Shown here: positions 15,497-21,889 of the stretch, in pieces
How the letters are laid out: each line of letters opens with the position of its first letter
How positions within the stretch are numbered: position 1 is the first letter of the stretch
NCBI GenBank assembly: GCA_017464225.1
Contig: JAFUDW010000056.1
Coordinates: 1-22,582, forward strand
Source: Clostridia bacterium
GTDB lineage: Bacteria > Bacillota_A > Clostridia > Christensenellales > Aristaeellaceae
Direction of reading: 5' to 3'
Length of the DNA stretch: 22,582 nucleotides
The notes under the pieces: model-generated
What the model saw: the letters and a program-made list of their open reading frames with translations, nothing else
Told to the model about the DNA's origin: nothing
Databases searched by the model: none
Made by a program: the position numbers and the translations under genes

Positions 15497-15808
15497 TTAT
15501 TCTTCGTCCTCGGCGTCCATAGCGGCCAGGAACTTATCAAACACAGCCTGGGAAACGTCGTCGTCATCCACGCTGACATAGATATCCTCGCCGTTTTCAT
15601 CCTGCTCGATTTGCAGGATCACCACTTCGCCGTCGTCCCCCTCGGGCTCGTTGCCTTCTTCATCCAGCACCATCAGCACCACGTATTCGTCGCCCTCATG
15701 GGAAACGGTGGTCAGGTACTCAAATTTGGATACAACGCCGTCCTCGTCGGTCAATTCCACGATATTATCCTCTTCCTCGGGGATCAGGTTGTTGTTTTCA
15801 TCCGTCAT
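15497..15808 (-). CDS. DUF1292 (YrzB-like) acidic protein
   Basis: A 103-residue, very acidic cytoplasmic protein. The core NIVELTDEDGVVSKFEYLTT, EYVVLMVLDEE and VVILQIEQDENGEDIYVSV is the DUF1292/YrzB signature, ending in an Asp/Glu tail. Its biochemical role is unknown. The start at ATG 15806-15808 follows a GGAGGAGG site; the longer frame to 15853 would overlap ruvX and lacks a ribosome site. Third gene of the conserved Firmicutes order ireB(yrzL)-ruvX(yrrK)-yrzB, 19 bp after ruvX. Confidence 0.92.
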   Translation of the reverse strand: MTDENNNLIPEEEDNIVELTDEDGVVSKFEYLTTVSHEGDEYVVLMVLDEEGNEPEGDDGEVVILQIEQDENGEDIYVSVDDDDVSQAVFDKFLAAMDAEDEE

Positions 15809-15827
15809 GATCTTTTCCTCCTCCAAA

Positions 15828-16271
15828 TCAATCCACCATATGGGACGCTTCAATGTTACGCTGCATATCCAGATACTGCTGCAGGATCACCGCCGCGGCC
15901 ACCTTGTCCACCGTGCCTTTGCGCTCCTCGCGGTGCATGCCGCCCTCGATCAGCGCGCGTTCAGCGGTGACGGTGGTGAGCCGTTCATCCTGATAGATCA
16001 CATGCAATCCGGCCAATTCCAGCTGCTCGGCCAGCGCCAGCACCTTTTTGGCCTGAAAGCCGATGCTTCCATCCATATTGCGGGGCAGGCCGCACAGCAC
16101 GCTGCGGGTGCCCATTTCATCGCATATGGCCTTGATATGCTTTACGTCCGGGCCGAAGCCCACGCGCTTGTACACGCTGTGCGGCGTAGCGATCAGCCGC
16201 ATCTCATCGCTGACAGCGATGCCGATGCGCACATCCCCCACGTCCAGCGCCACAATCCGTCCCTGCATCAT
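15828..16271 (-). CDS. ruvX: Holliday junction resolvase-like RNase H-fold nuclease RuvX/YqgF
   Basis: A 147-residue member of the YqgF/RuvX family, usual length about 140. The RNase H fold is marked by ALDVGDVRIGIAVSD (catalytic Asp10), LVCGLP-type strand SVLCGLPRNMDGS, YQDERLTT (Glu96) and GTVDKVAAAVIL (Asp122), so the acidic triad is complete. The family has been implicated in pre-16S rRNA 5' end processing and, structurally, in Holliday junction resolution. It starts with ATGATG and overlaps the ireB stop by an ATGA, giving translational coupling. Confidence 0.95.
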   Translation of the reverse strand: MMQGRIVALDVGDVRIGIAVSDEMRLIATPHSVYKRVGFGPDVKHIKAICDEMGTRSVLCGLPRNMDGSIGFQAKKVLALAEQLELAGLHVIYQDERLTTVTAERALIEGGMHREERKGTVDKVAAAVILQQYLDMQRNIEASHMVD

Positions 16272-16531
16272 TTGTCAAAATGCTCCGTCAGGTAAAAGTG
16301 CACCAGTTCCTCCAGGATCTCATCCCGCTCCAGGCGGCAGATCATGCTGCGGGCGTTGTTGAAGCTGGTGATATAAGTGGGGTCGCCGGTCAGGATAAAG
16401 CCCGTGATCTGCGTGATGGGATCATATCCCTTGGCCTGGAGCGCGCGATAAACATGCTCCAGGATCGCCTGGGCAGTGCTGCGGCCGTCGCGAATTGGCT
16501 GCAGCTTTGTGGTTTCGTTCAGATTAGACAA
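16268..16531 (-). CDS. ireB: IreB family regulatory phosphoprotein (DUF965/YrzL)
   Basis: An 87-residue cytoplasmic protein. Family hallmarks are seen in AILEHVYRALQAKGYDPITQ, ITGFILTGDPTYITSFNNAR and RLERDEILEELVHFYL. In Enterococcus faecalis IreB is phosphorylated on N-terminal threonines by the PASTA kinase IreK; here NETTKL (two adjacent Thr) may serve the same purpose (inference). I take TTG 16529-16531 as the start: AGGGGG lies 8 nt upstream, and the product then starts (M)SNLNETT, as in clostridial relatives. A GTG at 16538-16540 touches the ribosome site and would add three residues. First gene of the operon, with a promoter at 16558-16586. Confidence 0.95.
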   Translation of the reverse strand: MSNLNETTKLQPIRDGRSTAQAILEHVYRALQAKGYDPITQITGFILTGDPTYITSFNNARSMICRLERDEILEELVHFYLTEHFDK

Positions 16532-16557
16532 AACGGCCACCCCCTTACTGAGGATTT

Positions 16558-16586
16558 ATTATACCCCGTTTTGACAAAAATGGCAA
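16558..16586 (-). promoter_or_regulatory. Sigma-A promoter for ireB-ruvX-DUF1292
   Basis: On the minus strand TTGCCA (16586-16581), 17-bp spacer, TATAAT (16563-16558). The ribosome site and TTG start follow within 30 nt. Confidence 0.82.
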
Positions 16587-16591
16587 TAGCA

Positions 16592-16609
16592 AAACGCCCA
16601 TTTCAGGGC
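16592..16609 (-). terminator. Weak terminator-like hairpin at the end of the AI-2E-family gene
   Basis: Minus-strand GCCC (16609-16606) / GGGC (16599-16596), loop TGAAAT containing the stop codon, followed by gttttgc. The stem is short, so leakage into ireB is likely. Confidence 0.3.
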
Positions 16610-17658
16610 ATTTCCTCCTGTTTTGCGCACTGCAGAGCCCGGACAGCGCCCCGCAGGCACACAAAAAGCGGCAGCGACAGCAGCATCCCCGGGAGCCCGG
16701 CAGCCAGTCCGCCCGCAGACAAAAGCAAAAGCACGTACGCCGGATGCAATCCGGTAGCCCCGCTCATCAGCCGCGGAGAAAGGAAAACGCTTTCAAACTG
16801 CTGCACCGCAGCCAGGGCGACCATGGCCCAGAGCGCTGTATACATCCCCTGGGGCAGCGAAAACAGCAGAACAGGGATCGCGCCCAGATACGGGCCCATA
16901 TAGGGGATCAGGTCACACACGCCCATCATTGCGCCCAGCAGCAGCCAGGCCGGCACGCCCACGATCAAAAGCCCCAGGGCGGTAAGCAGCGCAACGCTCA
17001 AGCTGACAAGCAGCTGTCCCCGAAAATACGCGGTGATCTCCCGCCGCATCTCCCGAAGCGCGGCCAGCAGCCGCCTGCGGTATCTGAGCGGGATCAGGAG
17101 CGAAGCCTGAAAACAGAAGCTATCCCGATCCCGGAGGAAATAAAAGGCCAACACCGGTGAAAGGAAGGCTCTTCCCAGCCTGTCCGCAGCGCCGGCCATT
17201 CGCTGCATCAGATGGGGCGCCGCCTCCAGCGCCCGGTTTCCCGCCCGCTGCAGCAGCTCCTCCGAGGAGGCCAGCGTGACCTGCAAACGGGAAAAAAGCT
17301 GGGTCTGCTCCAGACGGTCCAATATATGCTGAACCGAATCGATCAGCTGCGGCACAGCGCCCGACGCCAGCGACACTTGGGAGATCAGCTGGGGTATCAG
17401 CAGCCCCAGCAATCCAATGACCGCGGTAAACAGAGCCAGCAGCGAAAGCAGCGCCGCAAGCCCCCCGGGCAAACGGCGTTCCAACACCCTGCAAAGCGGT
17501 GCCGCCGTCCAGGCCAGAAGCACCGCCAGCGCGGTCTGAAAGAGCAGCGGCGCGATCATGCGGCGCAGGAGGATAAGAAGCAGCCCGGCGGCAGCCGCCA
17601 GAACAGCCAAGTGGATATGCCTGGAGGAAAAGCGGCGCTGCGCCGCCGCAGCGCTCAT
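16603..17658 (-). CDS. AI-2E (TqsA/YtvI) family transport protein
   Basis: A 351-residue polytopic membrane protein, typical length for the AI-2E family (PF01594). An N-terminal pair of hydrophobic segments (about 17-60), another at about 64-95, an amphipathic helical region (100-160), then FYFLRDRDSF, TAYFRGQLLVSL, VCDLIPYMGPYLGAIPVLLF and LSPRLMSGATGLHP, all family landmarks. Members include the E. coli autoinducer exporter TqsA, Na+/H+ antiporters and the sporulation protein YtvI; the substrate here is unknown. ATG 17656-17658 is one base after the 45-aa gene's TAA and has no good ribosome site, so translation is probably coupled. Last gene of the MFS/PRC cluster. Confidence 0.9.
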   Translation of the reverse strand: MSAAAAQRRFSSRHIHLAVLAAAAGLLLILLRRMIAPLLFQTALAVLLAWTAAPLCRVLERRLPGGLAALLSLLALFTAVIGLLGLLIPQLISQVSLASGAVPQLIDSVQHILDRLEQTQLFSRLQVTLASSEELLQRAGNRALEAAPHLMQRMAGAADRLGRAFLSPVLAFYFLRDRDSFCFQASLLIPLRYRRRLLAALREMRREITAYFRGQLLVSLSVALLTALGLLIVGVPAWLLLGAMMGVCDLIPYMGPYLGAIPVLLFSLPQGMYTALWAMVALAAVQQFESVFLSPRLMSGATGLHPAYVLLLLSAGGLAAGLPGMLLSLPLFVCLRGAVRALQCAKQEEMP

Positions 17659-17659
17659 A

Positions 17660-17797
17660 TTACAGGCCCAGCTTTCGGCTCAGCATCCGCTTTGCGCGCT
17701 TGACAGCGCGCAGCATATACTTGCGCGTACTCTCCATCCTGCACCCCACGGCATACCCCATCAGCGCGCCGGACACCATATACTTTGCCATTTTCAT
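17660..17797 (-). CDS. 45-residue basic small protein (YtxH-like character)
   Basis: A 45-codon gene with AAGGGGG about 6 nt before its ATG (17795-17797). The product starts MKMAKYMVSGALMGYAVGC, a glycine-containing hydrophobic stretch, and ends in a strongly basic helix (YMLRAVKRAKRMLSRKLGL). This hydrophobic-then-basic pattern resembles short YtxH-like membrane proteins, but I do not recognise a definite family. The gene lies 13 bp after the PRC-barrel stop and 1 bp before the AI-2E gene, a spacing that argues strongly for real translation. Possibly a small membrane partner of the permease or a translational coupler. Confidence 0.65.
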   Translation of the reverse strand: MKMAKYMVSGALMGYAVGCRMESTRKYMLRAVKRAKRMLSRKLGL

Positions 17798-17810
17798 ACG
17801 CTTCCCCCTT

Positions 17811-18263
17811 TCAATTCTGCCTGCACGGAATGGTCACCTGGCCCGTGCCGCCCATGGCGCGGACATGGAAGGAGGCGGCGTACCAGCGGCCCGCGATCAG
17901 ATCGTCCACCGGGCCGGAGGATATCTCCAGCGCCGCCACCCGCAGCGTATCCTCATCCAGCAGCACGTCGGTCACCAGCCCAATGCGCGCGCCGTTGGCA
18001 TCGGTAACGCGAAACAGGCGGAAGGCCGCCTCCCGCGGCACACGGACAGGCTTTCCGGTGCAGATCACCGAAAGCTTTCCCAGCATGCCGATGGCGCCGG
18101 ATTCCACATATCGAGAGGCGCGCAGGCCATCCCGCACCACCAGACCATGCAGCGTTTTTCCATCCTGAGACACCACGCCGCGCACCACCGTTCCGATCTG
18201 CCGCCCCTCCAGGATCACCGGCAGTCCGATCAGCCGTTTCATTCCGGTCATTGCGATCACCAT
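17811..18263 (-). CDS. Double PRC-barrel domain protein
   Basis: About 150 residues made of two PRC-barrel-like halves. The first (MKRLIGLPVILEGRQIGTVV...) and second (FRLFRVTDANGARIGLVTDV...LDEDTLRVAALEIS) both show the 'G..V....G..iG.V.dv..d' pattern. PRC barrels occur in the photosynthetic reaction centre H subunit, RimM and small Firmicutes proteins (YlmC/YmxH), usually mediating protein-protein or RNA-protein contacts. The start is uncertain: ATG 18261-18263 is used here, but ATG 18240-18242 (MKRLIG) gives the cleanest domain start, and ATG 18249-18251 or TTG 18285-18287 are possible. Second gene of the cluster, after the MFS gene. Confidence 0.8.
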   Translation of the reverse strand: MVIAMTGMKRLIGLPVILEGRQIGTVVRGVVSQDGKTLHGLVVRDGLRASRYVESGAIGMLGKLSVICTGKPVRVPREAAFRLFRVTDANGARIGLVTDVLLDEDTLRVAALEISSGPVDDLIAGRWYAASFHVRAMGGTGQVTIPCRQN

Positions 18264-18314
18264 CGCTATTGTCCCGCCCGGACCCAAACTCCATGCGTGG
18301 CAAAAAAACGCAGG

Positions 18315-19457
18315 CTATCCATTTCCATTGAGGGGCGGCAGGCGGCTGAAAACAGGCAGGAACATCACAAAGGTCAATCCTCCGGCAGCCGCCATGATCA
18401 GAAATCCCGTTCGCAGATCCACCACTCGTCCCGCAAGCCCGCCCAACACCCGGGCGATGCCAAACCCCGCCGCTGAAACCAGGGTTTGCCCGCCCGAGCG
18501 CAGCTCCTCCGGCGCAGCGAGACTCAAATATTTCGCCATAGAAAAAGCGATCACCACAAAGCCCAAACCGTGCAGCAGCTGGCTGGCCATGGCAACCGCC
18601 ACGCTCCGGCACAGGCCCAGTATCAGATACCGCAGCGACAGAGCGGCTGCCGATAACAGCATCAGTTTGCCCGCGCCGAAACGCTTGAACAGCCTGTCCC
18701 CCAGCAGCAGAAACGGGATCTCGCTTACCGATGCGATAAACAGGCTGAGTCCCAGCAAGCGGCTGCCGCCGCCCGGAAGCGCTGTAAACAGCAAAGCGTA
18801 ATAGCTGAAAAAATAGCCAAGCGTTGCCTGCAGCGCCATGAAAAGCGCAAGCAGCGGCTTCATGTACGGCAGTCGAAGCGTCCGCAGGGCTGAAACGCTT
18901 TGCCGCTTTTCCTTTGCGGATGCATCCCGAGGCAGCAAAAAAGACGCCGCCAGCGTTATCCCAAGGCCGCAGCAAACAATCAACGGCACAGCGCCGTATC
19001 CGTCCTTCAGCGCTTCGCCCGCCGCCAGACTGCACAGCGCGTAGGAAAGGCCGCCCGCCAGGCGCGTGGGCCCATAGGGTTGACCGTCTTTCTGCAGTTT
19101 CTTCAAAACAATGCCGTCTCCAAGCGGCTGAATGGCGGGATAACAGCCCGCAAACGCTCCTCCGATCGCCAGCAACCCGCCCAAGCCGCGCTGCGCCGGA
19201 TACAGCGTCAGGATCAGCATGGAAAGAAGGATGGCAGCCCGGAGCACGGCGGTCCGCCTTCCCGTCCGGTCGCTGAGACCGCCCCAAAACATCTGAGCAG
19301 GCGCCGACATGAGCGGAAAAGCCGCAAGAAGCCATGGCAGCGCCGTCTCTTCTACGCCGCGCTGCTGGAAATACTTGCCGATATATCCCTGATATACGGC
19401 GTTCGCTCCATAGGCCGCCGCCATGAAGACCGCCCCGCCCCACGCAGATCGCTTCAA
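18315..19457 (-). CDS. Major facilitator superfamily transporter
   Basis: A 12-TM secondary transporter, 380 residues from the chosen start. Motif A is visible between TM2 and TM3 (GGLSDRTGRRTAVL), with the related GDRLFKRFGAGKLML in the second half, as expected of an MFS duplication. The layout (very short loops, QGYIGKYF near TM1, GxxxPAIQPLGDG in TM4) fits the MFS_1_like/LacY-type or nucleoside/oligosaccharide symporter group; the substrate cannot be assigned. The open frame begins at 19517, but TTG 19455-19457 is preferred: GGAG lies 8 nt upstream and the product opens MKRSAWGGAVFM, right before TM1. Divergent from the GT-C-like gene at 19582. No strong promoter was found on this strand. 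Heads the PRC/45-aa/AI-2E cluster. Confidence 0.87.
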   Translation of the reverse strand: MKRSAWGGAVFMAAAYGANAVYQGYIGKYFQQRGVEETALPWLLAAFPLMSAPAQMFWGGLSDRTGRRTAVLRAAILLSMLILTLYPAQRGLGGLLAIGGAFAGCYPAIQPLGDGIVLKKLQKDGQPYGPTRLAGGLSYALCSLAAGEALKDGYGAVPLIVCCGLGITLAASFLLPRDASAKEKRQSVSALRTLRLPYMKPLLALFMALQATLGYFFSYYALLFTALPGGGSRLLGLSLFIASVSEIPFLLLGDRLFKRFGAGKLMLLSAAALSLRYLILGLCRSVAVAMASQLLHGLGFVVIAFSMAKYLSLAAPEELRSGGQTLVSAAGFGIARVLGGLAGRVVDLRTGFLIMAAAGGLTFVMFLPVFSRLPPLNGNG

Positions 19458-19525
19458 CCTCCACGCTCCAATCCTTTTTTCGCTATTTTTTACAAAAGCG
19501 CCGAAAGTATGCGGCACGGGCCGCC

Positions 19526-19554
19526 TTGCCTTTTGCGGCGGATGCGGATATAAT
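19526..19554 (+). promoter_or_regulatory. Sigma-A promoter for the GT-C-like gene
   Basis: TTGCCT (19526-19531), 17-bp spacer, TATAAT (19549-19554), located in the divergent gap 28 bp before the GTG start codon. Confidence 0.8.
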
Positions 19555-19581
19555 AGGAAAAAACGACCGGAGGAAACCGCC

Positions 19582-21567
19582 GTGCTGGGAATCGCCTATT
19601 TTGCCGTGTATCTGCTGAGCGGATACCTTATGGTTCGGGATCTGCTGCCGGACAAACGTCTGCCCGTTCGCATCTGGCTGGGGACAGCGCTTGGCATACT
19701 GCTCATGATGTGGCTGCCCGCGCTGCTGGCCTTCGGCTTTGATTTCACGGTAAAAGCGCATATGCTGGCGCTGCTCCCACTGATCGCGCTGACGCTATGC
19801 GCGCATTTTTTTCTGCGGAACAAAAGCGTACGCCCGCGTCCCTTTTCTCCCGAGGATAAAAAGCTTCTGGCGCTGATGGCCTTCGTGGCCCTGCCGCTGA
19901 CGGTATTGGGCGGATATCTGCAATATACCCATGTGCTGCGGCCCGTAAACGGCGCCTTCAACGTGGGCCAGAGCACCTACGGCGATCTGCCGCTGCATCT
20001 GGGCATCGTCAGCAGTCTGCGGGACGCCGCTTTCCCGCCCGATTACAGCATATTGCCCGGGGAGCGGTTGGTTTATCCCTTCCTTGCCGACAGTTTTTCC
20101 ACAAGCTTCATGCTCTTTGGCCTGCCGCTTCGCTGGGCCGTCATTCTACCCGGCACGCTGATGATGGCCATGGTGTTCGCGGGATATATGATATTGGCCG
20201 ACCGTATGGCCTCCTCCCGGCGGGCCACGGTGGTTTGGGCAACGCTGTTCGTTTTCATCAACGGCGGGATGGGCTTTCTGTACAGCATCGATACCCTGGG
20301 CGTCAGCAACGGCGGAGCTGGCGTCAATCCCCTGCAGGCAGGCACCTGGCTGGACAGACTGGAAACCGTCCTGCAGGGCTGGTATCAGACGCCGGCCAAC
20401 CACGCGGACTTTACCTACTATAACCTGCGGTGGAGCAATATCATTGCCGATATGCTGATTCCCCAGCGCACCTTCCTGGGCGGCTGGTGCGCGCTTTTGC
20501 CCTGCGTTTACCTGCTGTACGACGGCTTTATGGATCGGGAAACGGGGTCGGTCGATCTCAGGCAATCGGCGCTGCTGGGCGTAATGGCGGGCGGACTGCC
20601 GCTGCTGCACACCCATTCTTTTCTGGCGCTGGGCCTTATGAGCGCTGGCTGGATGATTTTCGATCTGATCCGCAGCCGGGGCAAAACGCTGAAAGCCTGG
20701 ATATTATACGGCGGGCTGGCCTGCCTGCTGGCCGCGCCACAGCTGTTTTTCTGGACTTTCCGGCATACGGCGGGAAACAGCGGCTTTGTGCGCTTCCAGT
20801 TCAACTGGGTCAACAATTCGGGCGGAAACGGTCTGCGGGACGGCTATCTCTGGTTCTGGGTCAAAAATATCGGTCTGCCCGCGCTGATGCTGATCCTGGC
20901 GCTGCTGGATAAAAACGGCAAACGCAGAATGATCGCCTGCGGCGCGTTCCCGATCTTCATCGCCGCCGAATTTCTGCTTTTCCAGCCCAACGAATACGAT
21001 AACAACAAGCTTTTCTATGTCTGGTGGGCGCTGTGCGCCGTGCTTGCCGCCGATTGGGGCGTAACGCTTTTTGATCGGCTGCGCGGATTGCGCTCCCGCT
21101 ATATGCTGGCGCTCATGGCGGCTGTCTGCTGCTTTTCCACAGGTTCGCTTTCCATCGCCAGGGAATGCGTCAGCGATTACCAGATGTACAGCGCGGAAGC
21201 CGTGGAAACGGCTGAATTTGTGGAGAATAACACGCCCGCTCACTGTACCTTCATGGCCTGGACGGAGCACATCAATCCGGTATCCGGCCTGGCAGGACGC
21301 GATATCGTATGCGGTCCCAGCTTATGGCTGTACTGGCACGGCTATGATCTGAGCGCCCGGGAATGGGATATCCGCGATTTTTACGCCGATCCGGAGAATC
21401 AGCAGGAGATCCTCCAAAAATACGGCGTGGATTATATCCTGGTGGGCGACTATGAACGCAGCTCCCTGCAGATCGACGAGGATGCGCTGAGCAGGCTTTA
21501 TCCCCTAATTTTTGAAAGCCAATGGGGCAACATGCGCATCTATCAGGCGGTGAGCGAAAATGATTGA
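19582..21567 (+). CDS. Polytopic membrane protein, probable GT-C-fold glycosyltransferase
   Basis: A 661-residue integral membrane protein with a dozen or more hydrophobic segments. The first extracellular loop carries STYGDLPLHLGIVSSL, with acidic Asp135, a plausible equivalent of the catalytic Asp of GT-C glycosyltransferases (which use lipid-phosphate sugar donors). NEYDNNKLFYVWW is a charged segment between later TMs. The C-terminus is a soluble domain whose QKYGVDYILVGDYER strand resembles the end of ArnT/PMT-like and DUF-type GT-C proteins. I did not recognise a specific named family; a membrane protein of another class is possible. GTG 19582-19584 is the start (GGAGG 19569-19573, spacing 8); the longer frame from 19423 would include the promoter. 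It overlaps the next gene by 8 nt. Confidence 0.72.
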   Translation: MLGIAYFAVYLLSGYLMVRDLLPDKRLPVRIWLGTALGILLMMWLPALLAFGFDFTVKAHMLALLPLIALTLCAHFFLRNKSVRPRPFSPEDKKLLALMAFVALPLTVLGGYLQYTHVLRPVNGAFNVGQSTYGDLPLHLGIVSSLRDAAFPPDYSILPGERLVYPFLADSFSTSFMLFGLPLRWAVILPGTLMMAMVFAGYMILADRMASSRRATVVWATLFVFINGGMGFLYSIDTLGVSNGGAGVNPLQAGTWLDRLETVLQGWYQTPANHADFTYYNLRWSNIIADMLIPQRTFLGGWCALLPCVYLLYDGFMDRETGSVDLRQSALLGVMAGGLPLLHTHSFLALGLMSAGWMIFDLIRSRGKTLKAWILYGGLACLLAAPQLFFWTFRHTAGNSGFVRFQFNWVNNSGGNGLRDGYLWFWVKNIGLPALMLILALLDKNGKRRMIACGAFPIFIAAEFLLFQPNEYDNNKLFYVWWALCAVLAADWGVTLFDRLRGLRSRYMLALMAAVCCFSTGSLSIARECVSDYQMYSAEAVETAEFVENNTPAHCTFMAWTEHINPVSGLAGRDIVCGPSLWLYWHGYDLSAREWDIRDFYADPENQQEILQKYGVDYILVGDYERSSLQIDEDALSRLYPLIFESQWGNMRIYQAVSEND

Positions 21568-21820
21568 CCGGTTCCTTCGCTATTCCCTGGAGCACGGGCG
21601 AAAGATCACGCTGATGATCCAGGATGAAAAAGGCCTGCGCCGCCTCAATATCACCGTTACGCATTTTGACGAAGAGGCGATCTTTTATACCACGGCGCGG
21701 GGCAAAAAAGAAAAAAACCTGGCAAGGGAGCGGGTATTGTCCGCCTTCTACGCCAGAGGAGACGATGGCGATACGCTGAAAAATGAAAATATCCAAAATT
21801 CGCCGAATGCGAAAATCTGA
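21560..21820 (+). CDS. Small uncharacterised protein (86 aa), possibly WYL/Sm-like barrel
   Basis: An 86-residue cytoplasmic protein coupled to the membrane protein upstream by an ATGATTGA overlap (21560-21567). The N-terminus IDRFLRYSLEHGRKITLMI, followed by strands (RRLNITVTHFDEEAIFYTTAR) and LARERVLSAFYARGD, has the order 'short helix - beta strands - R-x-ILSA' seen in WYL/Sm-like small barrels, but no definite family is recognised. The polar C-terminal tail (KNENIQNSPNAKI) is less likely to be structured. The fructose-bisphosphate aldolase promoter starts right after its stop. Confidence 0.7.
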   Translation: MIDRFLRYSLEHGRKITLMIQDEKGLRRLNITVTHFDEEAIFYTTARGKKEKNLARERVLSAFYARGDDGDTLKNENIQNSPNAKI

Positions 21821-21849
21821 TTGCATCAATCGATAACAAATGGTATAAT
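21821..21849 (+). promoter_or_regulatory. Sigma-A promoter for fba
   Basis: TTGCAT (21821-21826), 17-bp spacer, TATAAT (21844-21849), with extended -10 TG at 21841-21842. It starts immediately after the upstream stop codon. No terminator separates the two units. Confidence 0.82.
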
Positions 21850-21889
21850 AAGCTGAATCGTATTTTCCAAATAAAGGAGGAATTTGCAT

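Noticed and set aside
17953..19464. A 503-codon minus-strand frame starting GTG with its own good-looking ribosome site
   Set aside because: The product is rich in Arg, Gly and Cys with no fold-like pattern. It is a shifted frame of the MFS and PRC-barrel genes, whose own products show clear motifs.
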